Source: Gliomastix tumulicola
Taxonomy: Eukaryota > Ascomycota > Sordariomycetes > Hypocreales > Bionectriaceae
Assembly (NCBI GenBank): GCA_001599755.1
Contig: BCHX01000002.1
Location: 868,001 to 932,000 of the forward strand
DNA length: 64,000 nucleotides
Direction: 5' to 3'
Position 1 is the stretch's first letter; every line of letters starts with the position of its first letter. The notes under the pieces were generated by a model. That model was not told the origin of the DNA, did no database searches, and saw nothing but the letters and a program-made list of their open reading frames with translations. Shown here one piece after another: positions 35,701-45,635 of the stretch. The translations under genes and the position numbers were made by a program.

Positions 35701-36186
35701 CATGTCTCAAACGGTCTCTACGATGGGATCGGAGGGAGTTTTGCGCGCGGCTTTGTGAGGCTTGTCATAGCTCTTGTGAGCCATGGCGCTGACGTGAACC
35801 ACGAGATTTCGCCCACCAGAGCCCCAGGGTCACCGCGGCTGGCACTGTCAATCCTCGAAAATTATTTCTCAAACATCGCTGCTCTAGCCTACCTGGGCCC
35901 AGAGAGCGATTCCTTGTCGTCCGATGAAGTTCCCGAGGCTTCGCTGCTAGTCAAGCTTACCCAGGGCGCACTTGATCTCATGGCTTCAAAGGGCGCTCGG
36001 CGAGATGAAATGAGCAATCAGCAGCGACCCAGTGAACCAGAACCGGCTACGCCTCCAAGATCATTCACCTCGCCAGCGTCACTGAGCACTACGACCGAAG
36101 CCACATTGGTACCATCCACGTCGTCTCGGAAGGACGCGAAACTTGTGCGACGGTTCACGAACAAGATGCGTGCTCTGATCAAATAA
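32767..36186 (+). CDS. NACHT-domain STAND protein (fungal NLR-like)
   Basis: Two exons, 32767-32997 and 33058-36186 (60-nt intron), 1119 residues. The N-terminus (MDPFTNLGVAAAVIRFTDFG) is the form common at the start of fungal NACHT proteins. A helical stretch to about 330 precedes the NACHT NTPase: Walker A NGKAGSGKSTL near residue 354, Walker B FIVDGIDEYDGD near 469 and sensor-like FILSSRP. The region after NACHT (about 620-800) looks like the DUF7791-type winged-helix/helical module of these proteins. The C-terminal part carries weak ankyrin-like motifs (EALIKQGADPNRP, VIALVSHGADVN), then a Ser/Thr/Pro-rich tail ending KMRALIK. Fungal NLRs sense non-self or microbial cues and can trigger regulated cell death through an N-terminal effector. 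No known effector (HET, HeLo, Goodbye, patatin) is recognised here. The first exon was chosen because it supplies the family N-terminus in phase. Confidence 0.88.
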
Positions 36187-36294
36187 TGAAGAAGATTTTT
36201 TAGAACTCGGTCTAAGCCAGAGAACAGCTCGCAATCTCGCGATATAGCCTGAGGCTCAGGTTCTCACCATGGACGGGATCCAGGCAAGCCGCCC

Positions 36295-38102
36295 TCAAGT
36301 AGCCTTGAGCTTTGCCACCCATAAGCTCCCCCACAGGCTTGTCGTCTCTACATCATTGGCTCGCAATATCGCATCTCTGGCACCACCCCATACCTTCCTT
36401 TTCCCAGTCTCAAATAGCCTGTACATATGAGGGGTATTTGTACCCCAGGTCATACGAAAGTAGAGCAAGGGCTCACTTAATGTGAACCACAAGCCCTTCA
36501 GCGTCCAGCCGAAATACTCGTTGATGCCGGTACCTGCGGCATCATTGACGAAAATTGACCACAAATACGGGTCGACGATGCCGTCGTACAAGGGCAGCGG
36601 TTCACGTTCACTCTTTCTGACAAACCACTCATGCTGCTCGCGGATGGTGCGATCCATGTCCTCGCGAGACGGGAGATGTGATTTCCCAGCCCAGATTTGC
36701 GCCACGGCCATGCCGGCGAGTTCCCTCGTGAGGGTGGCGCTCTCCATGATGATGAGGTAGCTGACGAAGGCGATGGAATCGGCATGCTCGACGGGGAAGA
36801 TGTTGCGGTAGAGGTTGGGAAGCGGCGTGCTGTCGGGGGGTGTCTGGGAGTAGCTCAGGACGGGGCTGCTTATCCCGAAGGAGGTGCCGTAGCCGGTACA
36901 TGCGATTATGGCATCGACGTCCTCGAGACGCGTACCGTCATCCATTACGAGACTTCGTGGGCCGCATATCCTCCTCACACCATGCGTCGACTTGATGCGC
37001 CCCTCCCGCAGCAACCGCACGAGGTCGTCGTTGACAATCATCCCGCTAATGTTTCCAGAGTAGAAAGGGTTTATGTCAAACCGCCACGCAGGGTCAAGAA
37101 CTCCCCAAGCCTTGTTGGATATGGCGAGGAAGACGCGATGGAAGAGAAAACGGTGGATGGCGGGGAAACGACTGGCAAGCCAGAAGCCGAAGCGGGTGAG
37201 ACGCCAGTTGGCGGCTTTATCGAAGCGCTCGCCGTCGGAGATGCGCGGGAGGATGATGGCGCCGCGGCGATGGGCGAGGTAGACGTTTGCGGCGCCATTG
37301 AGAGCCAGGTCCTAGGCTTGGTGTCAGTCGGGGAGAACAGCAGTGGCAGAAGGGTTGGCGTACGACTACGCAGTCGCCGGCTGTATTGCCTTGGCCTATG
37401 ACGACGACATTTTTCCCTCTGAAGTCGTCGGGGCTGCCAATTGTCAGATGCTGTTGAAACACGGGTGCGTTCATAGGAAGACCATACCTTTTGTAAGCCT
37501 GGCTGTGGATGAAGGTGCCCTTGAACTCGTCAAGTCCGTCGATGGCCGGGTACTTGGGCGTGTTCTCCGTGCCCGTGGCGAAGACGACCTTGTCAAAGAT
37601 CCGGGGCTGCTGCTCCTCGCGGATGTGCAGCCGCCACTTGGATGTCGTCTCGTCCCGACTCACAGACTCGACGACGGTGTTGAAGACGATCTTGTCATAG
37701 ATCCCAAAATACCTGGCGTAAGACTGGTAGTACGACGCCAAATACGGCGCTGTGGGATGCAAAGGGGCGTCTTTCATTCAAATCCATCAGCCCATCGTTC
37801 TCATGAGATTAGAGCGGTGAGTGAGCTGACCAGACTCGTGCGGGAAGTCCGTGTAGGGCGTCATGTATCTGCTCAGCTGGGCCTTGGTATGTCTCGTCGT
37901 GGACGTGATGCCAGTGTCTTCGGTGAAGCTCCAGATGCCGCCGACCTCTGAGCGCTGCTCGAAACCCGTCACGTCGAAGCCCTCCTCAGTGAGGTTCTTC
38001 ATCGCCGCCAGACCGGCGGGGCCTGTGATTGGTTAGTCGGTGAGAGTCAATCAGGTGAAGGAAGGACCGACCGGCGCCGATGACGGCTATACGGGCGGAC
38101 AT
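36295..38102 (-). CDS. flavin-containing monooxygenase-like protein 1
   Basis: Four exons: 38102-38072, 38022-37831, 37770-37370 and 37311-36295; introns of 49, 60 and 58 nt; 546 residues. Joining exons 1 and 2 restores the FAD-binding GAGPAGL (MSARIAVIGAGPAGLAAMKN). The FMO fingerprint FKGTFIHSQAYKRY (FxGxxxHxxxY) and the NADPH-binding VVVIGQGNTAGD follow, then ATG-type motifs FATGTENTP and IACTGYG. Such enzymes oxygenate N or S atoms, or act as Baeyer-Villiger oxidases on ketones, using NADPH and O2. The substrate cannot be deduced. It is transcribed away from the amidase across a shared 0.9 kb promoter region, and ends 108 bp from the NACHT gene (convergent). It resembles the second FMO at 48607-50538 in layout and in the C-terminal YLWSIFVNDAAGTGI segment. 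Confidence 0.9.
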
Positions 38103-39021
38103 GACTGGTCAATGATGAGACCTAGTAAGATTCCGAAGCATACTACGTGCAAACGCGTCAAAAGGGATGGGCATTGATTGGCACGGTTTAGGGGGCAAGC
38201 AAGTCAATGAGCGAGTGAGACCTGTAATTCAGAGTGCTGACATGAGTGGGCTAGCGGCTTCATTTTGGACCAGGGAGTTCTAGACTGCTTAGAGGGACGA
38301 ATAATGATGTTTTAGGCCCCTGGCCCCTGGCAGAATCGCCTGATTTGCGACTTTCCACGGGCTTCATTACTTCCGGAGGGCATGATGGGGGATGAATTGG
38401 GGTGGATTTGCCTACCCTGGAGAGCCTTGCCTCATGAGACGAAGCTTGGTCTTCTGTGATGGCCTCGTTTGCATCGGAAGACATTTACGTTTGAGCTATT
38501 CCCTTATGCCTGGATTGGTTAAGCAGGTTATTAGCCTCGTTGGTAGGTGCAGGATAGGCCTGCATACTACTGGGCTAATCCGGAGCGAGGTAGATACTCA
38601 TGGATACCTTCTTCTACGGTCACCGCACTGTTTATCAGGAAGATAATACCTACGGTGTCACAGGACATCCTACCACCCTTTGCTAGCCAGAGGGGCTTAC
38701 CTGCTCCGTTGCTACTCGTTCCGATATGGAGATAAAGAACGGGAGGCACAAAAAGATGATGCCCGAACACAGCGATCTATGGCCTCTATCTCTCGGTAGA
38801 GCAGCCCTTCCGCCGCGACTCGACTCATGCCCGCCGCTCCATCTATCGGCATTCGGAGAAGTCGGTCCCACAGTCGGCCTGAAACGAGCCGAAGCGTTCA
38901 CCACATTTCGGCCCCTTTATCGGAGGTGCCGTCACTTGCTCATATATACACAGCTCACTGAATAACTTGACAAACGACACCTTATCCTGTTGTCCCCAAC
39001 TTCAAACTCTTACCTACTACT
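38103..39021. promoter_or_regulatory. divergent promoter region between FMO 1 and amidase
   Basis: A 919-base gap separates two start codons on opposite strands, so both promoters lie here and joint control is possible. A TATA-like TATATA at 38943-38948 sits about 75 bases before the amidase ATG. I could not pick out a convincing palindromic activator site by eye. Confidence 0.45.
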
Positions 39022-40433
39022 ATGGACTCATACCGTCTCACAGCGACGCAGGTCGCCGCGCAGATCCGCGCCGGCGACCTCACAGTCGAGACCTACGCCC
39101 GCTCCCTCCTCGCCCGCATCCAGCAGCGTGACTCCGTCGTCCAGGCCTGGGCACACCTCGACGAAGAGCATGTCCTCGCGCAGGCCAGACTGCTAGACGC
39201 CGTCCCACCGGAGCAGCGCGGACCCTTGCACGGTGTCTCCGTCGCGGTCAAGGACGTGATATACACCAACGACATGCCCACGCGCTTCAACTCGTCCATC
39301 TACAAGGACGACGACGAGAGTAACAACACACCGCCCACCCCGGACGCAGCCTCCGTCGCCATCCTCCGCCACGCAGGCGCGCTGATCCTGGGCAAGACCA
39401 CGACGACCGAGTTCGCGGCCACGACCGCTGGGCCGCGGACCTGCAACCCGCATACGTCCCCCACGGGCACATCTCGCACGCCCGGCGGCTCGTCCTCGGG
39501 CTCCGGCGCCGTGGTGGGTGATTTCCAGGCCGCGGTCGCGCTGGGCACGCAGACGGGCGGGAGCACGATACGCCCGGGGAGTTTCAACGGGGTGTATGCG
39601 TTCAAGCCGACGTGGAATAGCGTGACGAGGGAGGGGCAGAAGATTTATTCGCTGATGCTGGATACGCTTGGTTTGTATACGCGGAGTGTTGAGGATCTGG
39701 AGTTGCTGGCGGACTGTTTCCATTTGAAGGATGATGATGATGATGATGAGACGGTTGTCGATCGGGCTTTCAGTGTGAAGGGGGCGAGGTTTGCGGTTTG
39801 TAAGACGGTTGTCTGGCCGCAGGTTGGTCCTGGCACGGCGGCGGCGATGAGCAAAGCAAAGCAATTACTCGAAGCCCACGGCGCGACGGTCGAAGAGATG
39901 GAGCTGCCGGCTTCTCTCGACGGATTACCGGCCTGGCACGCTGCCATCATGAAGTCCGACGGACGGACGGCCTTTCTGCCCGAGTATGTCGTCGCGCGGG
40001 ACCAGATCTCAGACGAGCTGGCCGGACACGTCGAGAACAGGACGAAGCTGTCCCGTGCCGCGCAGCTCGAGGCATTTGACAATATTGCCGCGGCGAGGCC
40101 CGTGGTGGATAAGATACTCAAGGGATACGACGCGGTGATCACCCCGAGTGTGCCTGATGAGGCGCCCGAGGGTACAAAAAGCACGGGAAGTGCTGCTTTC
40201 AACCTTATATGGACGGTAAGTACCACTCCCTTTGAGCAGAGAGGCCGTCAACTGACGACATCCAGGCTCTGCATGTGCCGGTTATCAATATCCCCGGCTT
40301 TGCAGGCGAGAATGGCCTGCCAATTGGGCTGTCATTGGTGGCGCCGAGATACTTTGATAGACACCTGCTGGCAGTCAGTGCCAAGGTCGGCGACATCTTT
40401 GAAGCCGAGGGTGGATGGAAAGCGAGCAATTAG
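39022..40433 (+). CDS. amidase-signature family hydrolase
   Basis: Two exons, 39022-40215 and 40266-40433 (50-nt intron, donor GTAAGT), 453 residues. The amidase signature is complete: catalytic Lys in VSVAVKDVIYT, Gly/Ser-rich core PGGSSSGSGAVVGD with the cis-Ser, and nucleophile Ser in GTQTGGSTIRP. The C-terminal strand VPVINIPGFAGENGLPIGLS comes from exon 2. These enzymes hydrolyse carboxylic amides to acid and ammonia. No signal peptide, so probably cytosolic. An in-frame run of GAT codons at 39730-39748 encodes six Asp in a surface insertion. The gene ends 170 bp from the convergent sulfatase-like gene. Divergence from FMO 1 suggests, but does not prove, a shared catabolic role. Confidence 0.92.
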
Positions 40434-40547
40434 ACTTGGTAAAGAGGCCGTTCCAATACACCTAAGATCACCTAGAAAACTCCCCTGGATACAAAAGAAT
40501 TATTTCAAAATACGTAGGGTCTGCTCGCAGAGAGAAAGGAGAAAACG

Positions 40548-40565
40548 AAAAAAAAAAAAAAAAAA
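40548..40565 (+). repeat. A homopolymer, 18 bases
   Basis: Uninterrupted A run in the 170-base gap between convergent genes. Prone to length error in sequencing. Confidence 0.85.
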
Positions 40566-40603
40566 CACGCCGGTAGTCTACTGTACACCGCACCGCTTCC
40601 CTC

Positions 40604-43132
40604 TCACAGCCACCGCCACCGCCTGGCATTCTCGTCCACCCACCAGCGACACATAAACGCAGCCTCCTCCACCCACTTGGCCGCCTCGACGTCGTGCTTC
40701 TCTGCCACCGCCTCGAGGAACGACCGGAACACGAACGAGAGGATGGGGTCCTCCTCGTGCGCGTCCGTCTCCAGGTCCACGAAGCGCCACTCGGTGTCCT
40801 CGATGACGGGGACGATGAGCTTCCAGTTGGGATGGCGGGCGTCGCGGATGGCCAGTTCCGCCCTGCCGGGGTTGAGGACGGTGAACTGCCAATTGGCCTC
40901 GCCGGCCGGGCTGGAGGCGTGCTGTGGTCGGAGGAGGGTCTGGCCTTCGTAATTGTTGAGGAGATCGCGTGCGACGACGCCGTCGGGTGTGGAGAGCGAG
41001 TCCGTCTCCAGGAGTAGGTCGAGGATTGTCGGCAGGATCTGGGAGGATGTGACGGGATCGTCCACGTCCACGGAGGGCAGCTTCGGGTGGGAGAAGACGA
41101 GAGGCACATGGAAGTTGCCGACGTTCTCGTTGTAATACGGCGTCAAGCCCCCGTTCTCCGCGACGGAGAGACCATGGTCGCCAACCACAACGAGAAGAGT
41201 TTCGTCTGCCACGTTCAGCTCCTTCAAAATGCCGAGGATCTTCTGCAGCCAGCCGTCGACGTAGTGGATGGCGTTCAAGTACTTCGACAGGTTCTGCAGG
41301 TCGTCGTCCTCCGTCAAAGATACATATGGGTGGTCTTCGTCCTTCGGCAGGCCGAAAGGGTGGTGCGCCGTGCTTGTCAGATGCGTCAAGAACACTCTCT
41401 CATTCTCCTCGTTGGCCATCTTGAAGGCATCGCGGACGTAGTCCTCGATGGCGATCTCGGGCATGCCGTAGTAGTTGACATCCTCCATCGTTACATTTCC
41501 AAACTTCGGGCTGTCTCCTTGCAGGTACTCCTTGGTGATAATATTGCTCTCGTTGAAGCCCCAAGCCGGCATCAATCGGTCCTGCCTGTCGAAGCCACCC
41601 GTGACGGACTGCATCCACCACGAGTGCCAAGGATACGACTTGAAGTCGTCGCTGTCGTCCGTAGTCTTGTGATGCTTGTGCTCCAGCTTATTAAAGGCCT
41701 CTAAGATGTGAGGCAGACAGGGCTGATAGATGTGATAGCCACACTCGGCATTGAAATCTCCGACGAGGGGACTGATTCCACAAAGAGTGCCGGCGATGCT
41801 CTTGAGCGTATACGTCGACGTGGTGAAGACCTTGTTGGCGTTGATTCCTCCCCTCTTCTTTGTATTTTCTCGGGTATGCTCCAGTCCGTCCTCGTGGTCG
41901 CCCGTGAGGAACCGCGCGGTGGGCGTCAGGTCGGACAGCATCTTTCGAACATCGTCCGGGACGGTATCATTCTCGTACGTCTTCATGAGCTTCTGCCAGA
42001 TCAGTCCATCCTTCTTCAGCGGGAACACATCTTTCCGGGTGCTTTCGAGTTTGATGAGCACGATGTGGCGGATCCTGGCCTTTGGAAGACTCTCCTTCAG
42101 ACCTGGCAGTACATCGTCGTCCAAATTCGAAATTCTGAGCGGGTCGGCAGCGGCGTTGTAGTGTCCATTGTAAAATTCCACATCCTTATCATACCAGTCT
42201 TCGAACCCAGCGAGAGGCTCCTCGGGAAGCCATGGGAAAGGAATAGGCGTGTCCAAAGCCGTGATATTATCCCACTCGTGGCCGATGCCGGTGTCGTAGA
42301 AGGGGACTAGGCTCGCCAGGTTCGGGGAGGAGTGGGTGAAGTCGAGAAGCGGCAGCAGAGGTAGGGTCCACGACATGAAGATCAAGGAGCTGTCGTCTGG
42401 TCGTAGGACAGACGTGAGACTGAGCCAAATCATTCCCAACGTCACCAGTATACGCGGGGTGGAACTCGTGCTCGGCGATACGACGGTCGGTTCGATGTCC
42501 TTTTCGAGATCATCATCCTTCTTGGGACAATAATTGCTTGAGCTGTCGCTGTCGTATTCTGTGAGATGGGCGTACACAGCGTGTCGTGTCGGTAGTTTGC
42601 TCAGGACGAAGTTGAACGGCCACTTGATGATGTCGACCGCCGTGGTAGCTATCATGTAGCAAGTGTCTTGAAAGACCCATCCAGCAACGAGTATGCAGAA
42701 AAAAACGAGTGAGAACGACACAAGACCCGTCAACAGGGTCGTCCACGATGACGAGTCGCTCGCGAGAACCACATTCCGCCAGTGAAGCTCCGATCCTGCC
42801 ATTGTAAAGAAGGATATGCTCACACAGGCCAACGCAAGCACATTGGCGATGATGAGGGCAGCCACAGTGGGCGCCAATAGTTGGATCAAGAGGTGAGTCG
42901 TGCTGAAGAGCGTCTTGTCAAGGAGAAGCCGTAGAAGAAGGAGAAGGGCGACATCCTGGGTGAAGAACGAAGGACCCCATCGTAGGACATCGGCAGTCGA
43001 AAGAGCGGCAAGATGGGCATAGACGTGGACAATCTTGGCACCAACAGTTGCCGCAGAGGCAACGGCGAATGCGAACCGCCTATTGGCACATCGTGAGAGA
43101 AAGATGGCGGCGAGGCGGCGCACGGAAGTCAT
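40604..43132 (-). CDS. multi-pass membrane sulfatase/LtaS-like phosphatase superfamily enzyme
   Basis: Single exon, 842 residues. About five hydrophobic segments in the first 250 residues (for example IIANVLALACVSISFF and LVSFSLVFFCILVAGWVF) precede a large globular domain of the alkaline phosphatase/sulfatase fold. Visible motifs are IVLIKLESTRKDVFPL (metal site and Ser/Thr nucleophile region), VFLTHLTSTAHHPFGLP (His-rich metal site) and VVVGDHGLSVAENGG (Asp-His metal site). The layout, membrane anchor then extracytoplasmic hydrolase, is that of lipoteichoic acid synthase-like and phosphoethanolamine transferase-like enzymes. A Cys formylglycine motif (CxPxR) is absent, which argues against a classical sulfatase. 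A role in wall or lipid modification is inferred, not shown. Confidence 0.85.
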   Translation of the reverse strand: MTSVRRLAAIFLSRCANRRFAFAVASAATVGAKIVHVYAHLAALSTADVLRWGPSFFTQDVALLLLLRLLLDKTLFSTTHLLIQLLAPTVAALIIANVLALACVSISFFTMAGSELHWRNVVLASDSSSWTTLLTGLVSFSLVFFCILVAGWVFQDTCYMIATTAVDIIKWPFNFVLSKLPTRHAVYAHLTEYDSDSSSNYCPKKDDDLEKDIEPTVVSPSTSSTPRILVTLGMIWLSLTSVLRPDDSSLIFMSWTLPLLPLLDFTHSSPNLASLVPFYDTGIGHEWDNITALDTPIPFPWLPEEPLAGFEDWYDKDVEFYNGHYNAAADPLRISNLDDDVLPGLKESLPKARIRHIVLIKLESTRKDVFPLKKDGLIWQKLMKTYENDTVPDDVRKMLSDLTPTARFLTGDHEDGLEHTRENTKKRGGINANKVFTTSTYTLKSIAGTLCGISPLVGDFNAECGYHIYQPCLPHILEAFNKLEHKHHKTTDDSDDFKSYPWHSWWMQSVTGGFDRQDRLMPAWGFNESNIITKEYLQGDSPKFGNVTMEDVNYYGMPEIAIEDYVRDAFKMANEENERVFLTHLTSTAHHPFGLPKDEDHPYVSLTEDDDLQNLSKYLNAIHYVDGWLQKILGILKELNVADETLLVVVGDHGLSVAENGGLTPYYNENVGNFHVPLVFSHPKLPSVDVDDPVTSSQILPTILDLLLETDSLSTPDGVVARDLLNNYEGQTLLRPQHASSPAGEANWQFTVLNPGRAELAIRDARHPNWKLIVPVIEDTEWRFVDLETDAHEEDPILSFVFRSFLEAVAEKHDVEAAKWVEEAAFMCRWWVDENARRWRWL

Positions 43133-44499
43133 GATGGGGGAGGACCTGAATTCGGAGGTTCAGCACATGCTCGTCCAGGTGTGTGTATCCCCAATTCGTC
43201 CGCCTCTGGTGATAAGGTGCCTTGATCGCAGAAAGGGGGGATCGATTACTTGTAATGAGCGTGGCCCTCCCTTGTAAGCGGCAGGTGAGACATGTCGCGT
43301 GTCTTGGCCGGTACGCGGGGCGAGTCTCCCTTTGACCTCCCTTTGCCCCTTCCCTGGGCTACTGTTAACATTTATTAGCCATGTGCCCCTAAATTTCCCA
43401 TCTGCTGCCCAGCAAATCCATTGACTTACATCTCGGGCTCCATGGAGGTTCTGGTTGCGGCAACGCCGGACGCCATCAAGGGATTAGAGTTCTGTCACGT
43501 TGGCAGGCGGTGTTGAGGCAAGATTCCAGCTGCGGCCCTCTGAGACAATGTCTATTTTCTCATCTCGTGTCGCGTCGAGTTCGTGTTCCCTTGCAGAATA
43601 TGATTGGATTCCGTCCGGGTCATCTTCTGGCCCTTGTCTTGAAGATCTTCCCATATGTGCCACTGTGCTGTCCGCCAGGCACCAGACACATGCCATCCGC
43701 TGTCCCTTCTCCGTAGCTGGATAATTATAGATGACGCCGCAACGCCTCATCGTCGTGGCTGGAAAATTGAACGGCGACGTCGGCAGCCATCCAACTCAGT
43801 TAGTCTTCAGCGCTAGAAAATGGTCATTGCCATGTCGGGGAATTGATCTTGTGATTCGCTTCCGGACGCGGAGAACTCTATTCTCGCCTTGGCGAACCTC
43901 TTTGGCTGGCTCAATGGCGGGATCTTCTGGGCGTTGTTGGGGACCCGTGCGATAGTTGCGCGAGGTCGAGATCGGTGATCTGCGTCTAGTCTGGCGTCTG
44001 AGACATCCTCATCAGCTCTGTACTCGCTGATTTCGTAGCGGCATCGGAGCGACGGTGCTCGGGTGCAATTGGTGACAGCTGACGGCATGTCGAGAAGGAT
44101 GCGCCATGCAAAGACGCTTTGAGGATGCAGGACATTGATTAGAATTTCACTTTTGGCCCACGTGACGCCATGAGGCCGTGGAGGAAGGAGCGTTGCAATA
44201 TTTTGTCCAGACCGTCCAGGTGGCGCGTCCGAAGGTTGTTGCCTCCTGTTTTCCTAACTACCCTAGACTTATCAGCTCCCACATCTCAGGCAGACTTTCC
44301 CTGTCGCCTGCCTCGAGCTAACCTCAATGCTGCACAGAGTAGCTGGACAATTCATAATGCTCATTTCTACATACTCGTATGCTCGACAGTACGAATATTG
44401 GAACCTCTGGGCTGTCTTTGGTGTAAGGTATTGGCATACGGCATTAAGTACTCTTGTTGGGTAGTCCGACGCCATCACCAGCCACTCCCATCAAACACC
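43133..44499. other. intergenic, 1.4 kb
   Basis: Between the divergent sulfatase-like gene and the hypothetical gene at 44500. No coding sequence supported. Confidence 0.5.
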
Positions 44500-45266
44500 A
44501 TGCTGCTGGAAGACGCCACAGTCGCGAAGCTCACAGCCACCGCCCTTTCCATCATCGCCGCCATCATGTTCTTCTCTGCACATCGGGAATATCGGCACCT
44601 GGCTGCGTTGGCAATGCCAATGACCTGACCGCTGGTCTTATCCACGTGACACAAACGGAACGGGTTGGGCACCCTCCAACCAGCTCGCGCAATTTCTGCA
44701 AGAACCCGGACCTTCAATCTCACGTTGAGCACGCCGTATTGGGCAGCACTTGGCCGTCATTTGGGTCAGCAGCAGCAGACAACCGCCTGGCCAGGACGCT
44801 TACGCATAAGCACGCCGTCAATGACGCTGCGCATCCTCTTGAGGTGGCACCGGGCGCTCGGCCTCCCGCAGCAGCCCAAACATTGGTACCGAGACCGCCT
44901 GAGGGAAGAAACGCTCGAGAGGGTGCTGCGGAGACACGCTGGGACCACCTCAGCGAGACGGCTGACGTCTTCTACATCCTCAGCCGAGCGCGGCACGATG
45001 GCTACCCTCTCCGCCCGCTGCCCCCGTTTTCCTACAAGCACATCGCCGTGTACGCGTACATGCTCCCCAAGTACACGCTGCGGTGGGCATTCTACCGGGT
45101 AGCCGCGGCGCTGTGCAGGCATGGTGACGTGTCGTCCGTTAGCGAGGTGGTGAACCCGAGCAAGGACGGCAAGTTGCAGGAAGTAGCGTGCCGACACGGC
45201 ATCGAACCCGCGAGCTTTCGGCGTGTTTGCCGTCGCCTTCGGCTCGTGTGGCCTCTGCTGCCTTGA
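44500..45266 (+). CDS. hypothetical membrane protein, reading frame apparently broken
   Basis: Three coding-like pieces lie on the plus strand. Piece 1 from ATG 44500 (MLLEDATVAKLTATALSIIA, then AIMFFSAHREYRHL) gives an N-terminal membrane segment and stops at about 44626. Piece 2 (about 44820-44915; LRILLRWHRALGLPQQPKHW, then YRDRLREE) is in one frame. Piece 3 (about 44930-45263) has strong G/C third-position bias (VFYILSRARHDGYPLRP, SYKHIAVYAYMLPKYTLRWA, FRRVCRRLRLVWPLLP) and ends at TGA. Pieces 2 and 3 abut without room for an intron but in different frames, which points to a one-base loss between about 44905 and 44935, or a sequencing error. The link from piece 1 to 2 needs an intron that I could not place with confidence. 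The overall pattern, one membrane anchor plus a basic C-terminal domain, recalls uncharacterised fungal proteins. Function unknown. Confidence 0.45.
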
Positions 45267-45635
45267 GCCGGCCGGGAGGAGGCTGCATTCTCGGCATACA
45301 CGACCGCTGATTCGCCCGGGACGGTCAAGCCCACACACTGGCTGCTTACAGTATGTTGGGCCTCCGTGTTGATTATGCGGGAGGCCAACTGTGTGTCTGC
45401 CTTCTCGTTTCAATGCAGTGCTACTTCTCGCAAGGCAACAGGCAACGTTTGAAGGCAGTGTTGGGTATAAAGAGGGCACAGATATTTCCTGGAAGTGGCG
45501 CCGACCTTTTTCTTTACAACCCGACGATTCTTCATAGCCAACGACGTCCGAGCACCCCTGAGCGTGCTTTGAATTACACCCTGCAGAAGAGAGTTGCTTC
45601 GCCCTACTGCCCTGACCCCAAGGTTCGTTGCCGTT
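45267..45635. other. intergenic, 369 bases
   Basis: 3' flank of the hypothetical gene and promoter of the three-domain enzyme. A TATAAA-like motif (gggtataaagag) occurs near 45464-45475, about 165 bases before the ATG at 45636. Confidence 0.45.
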
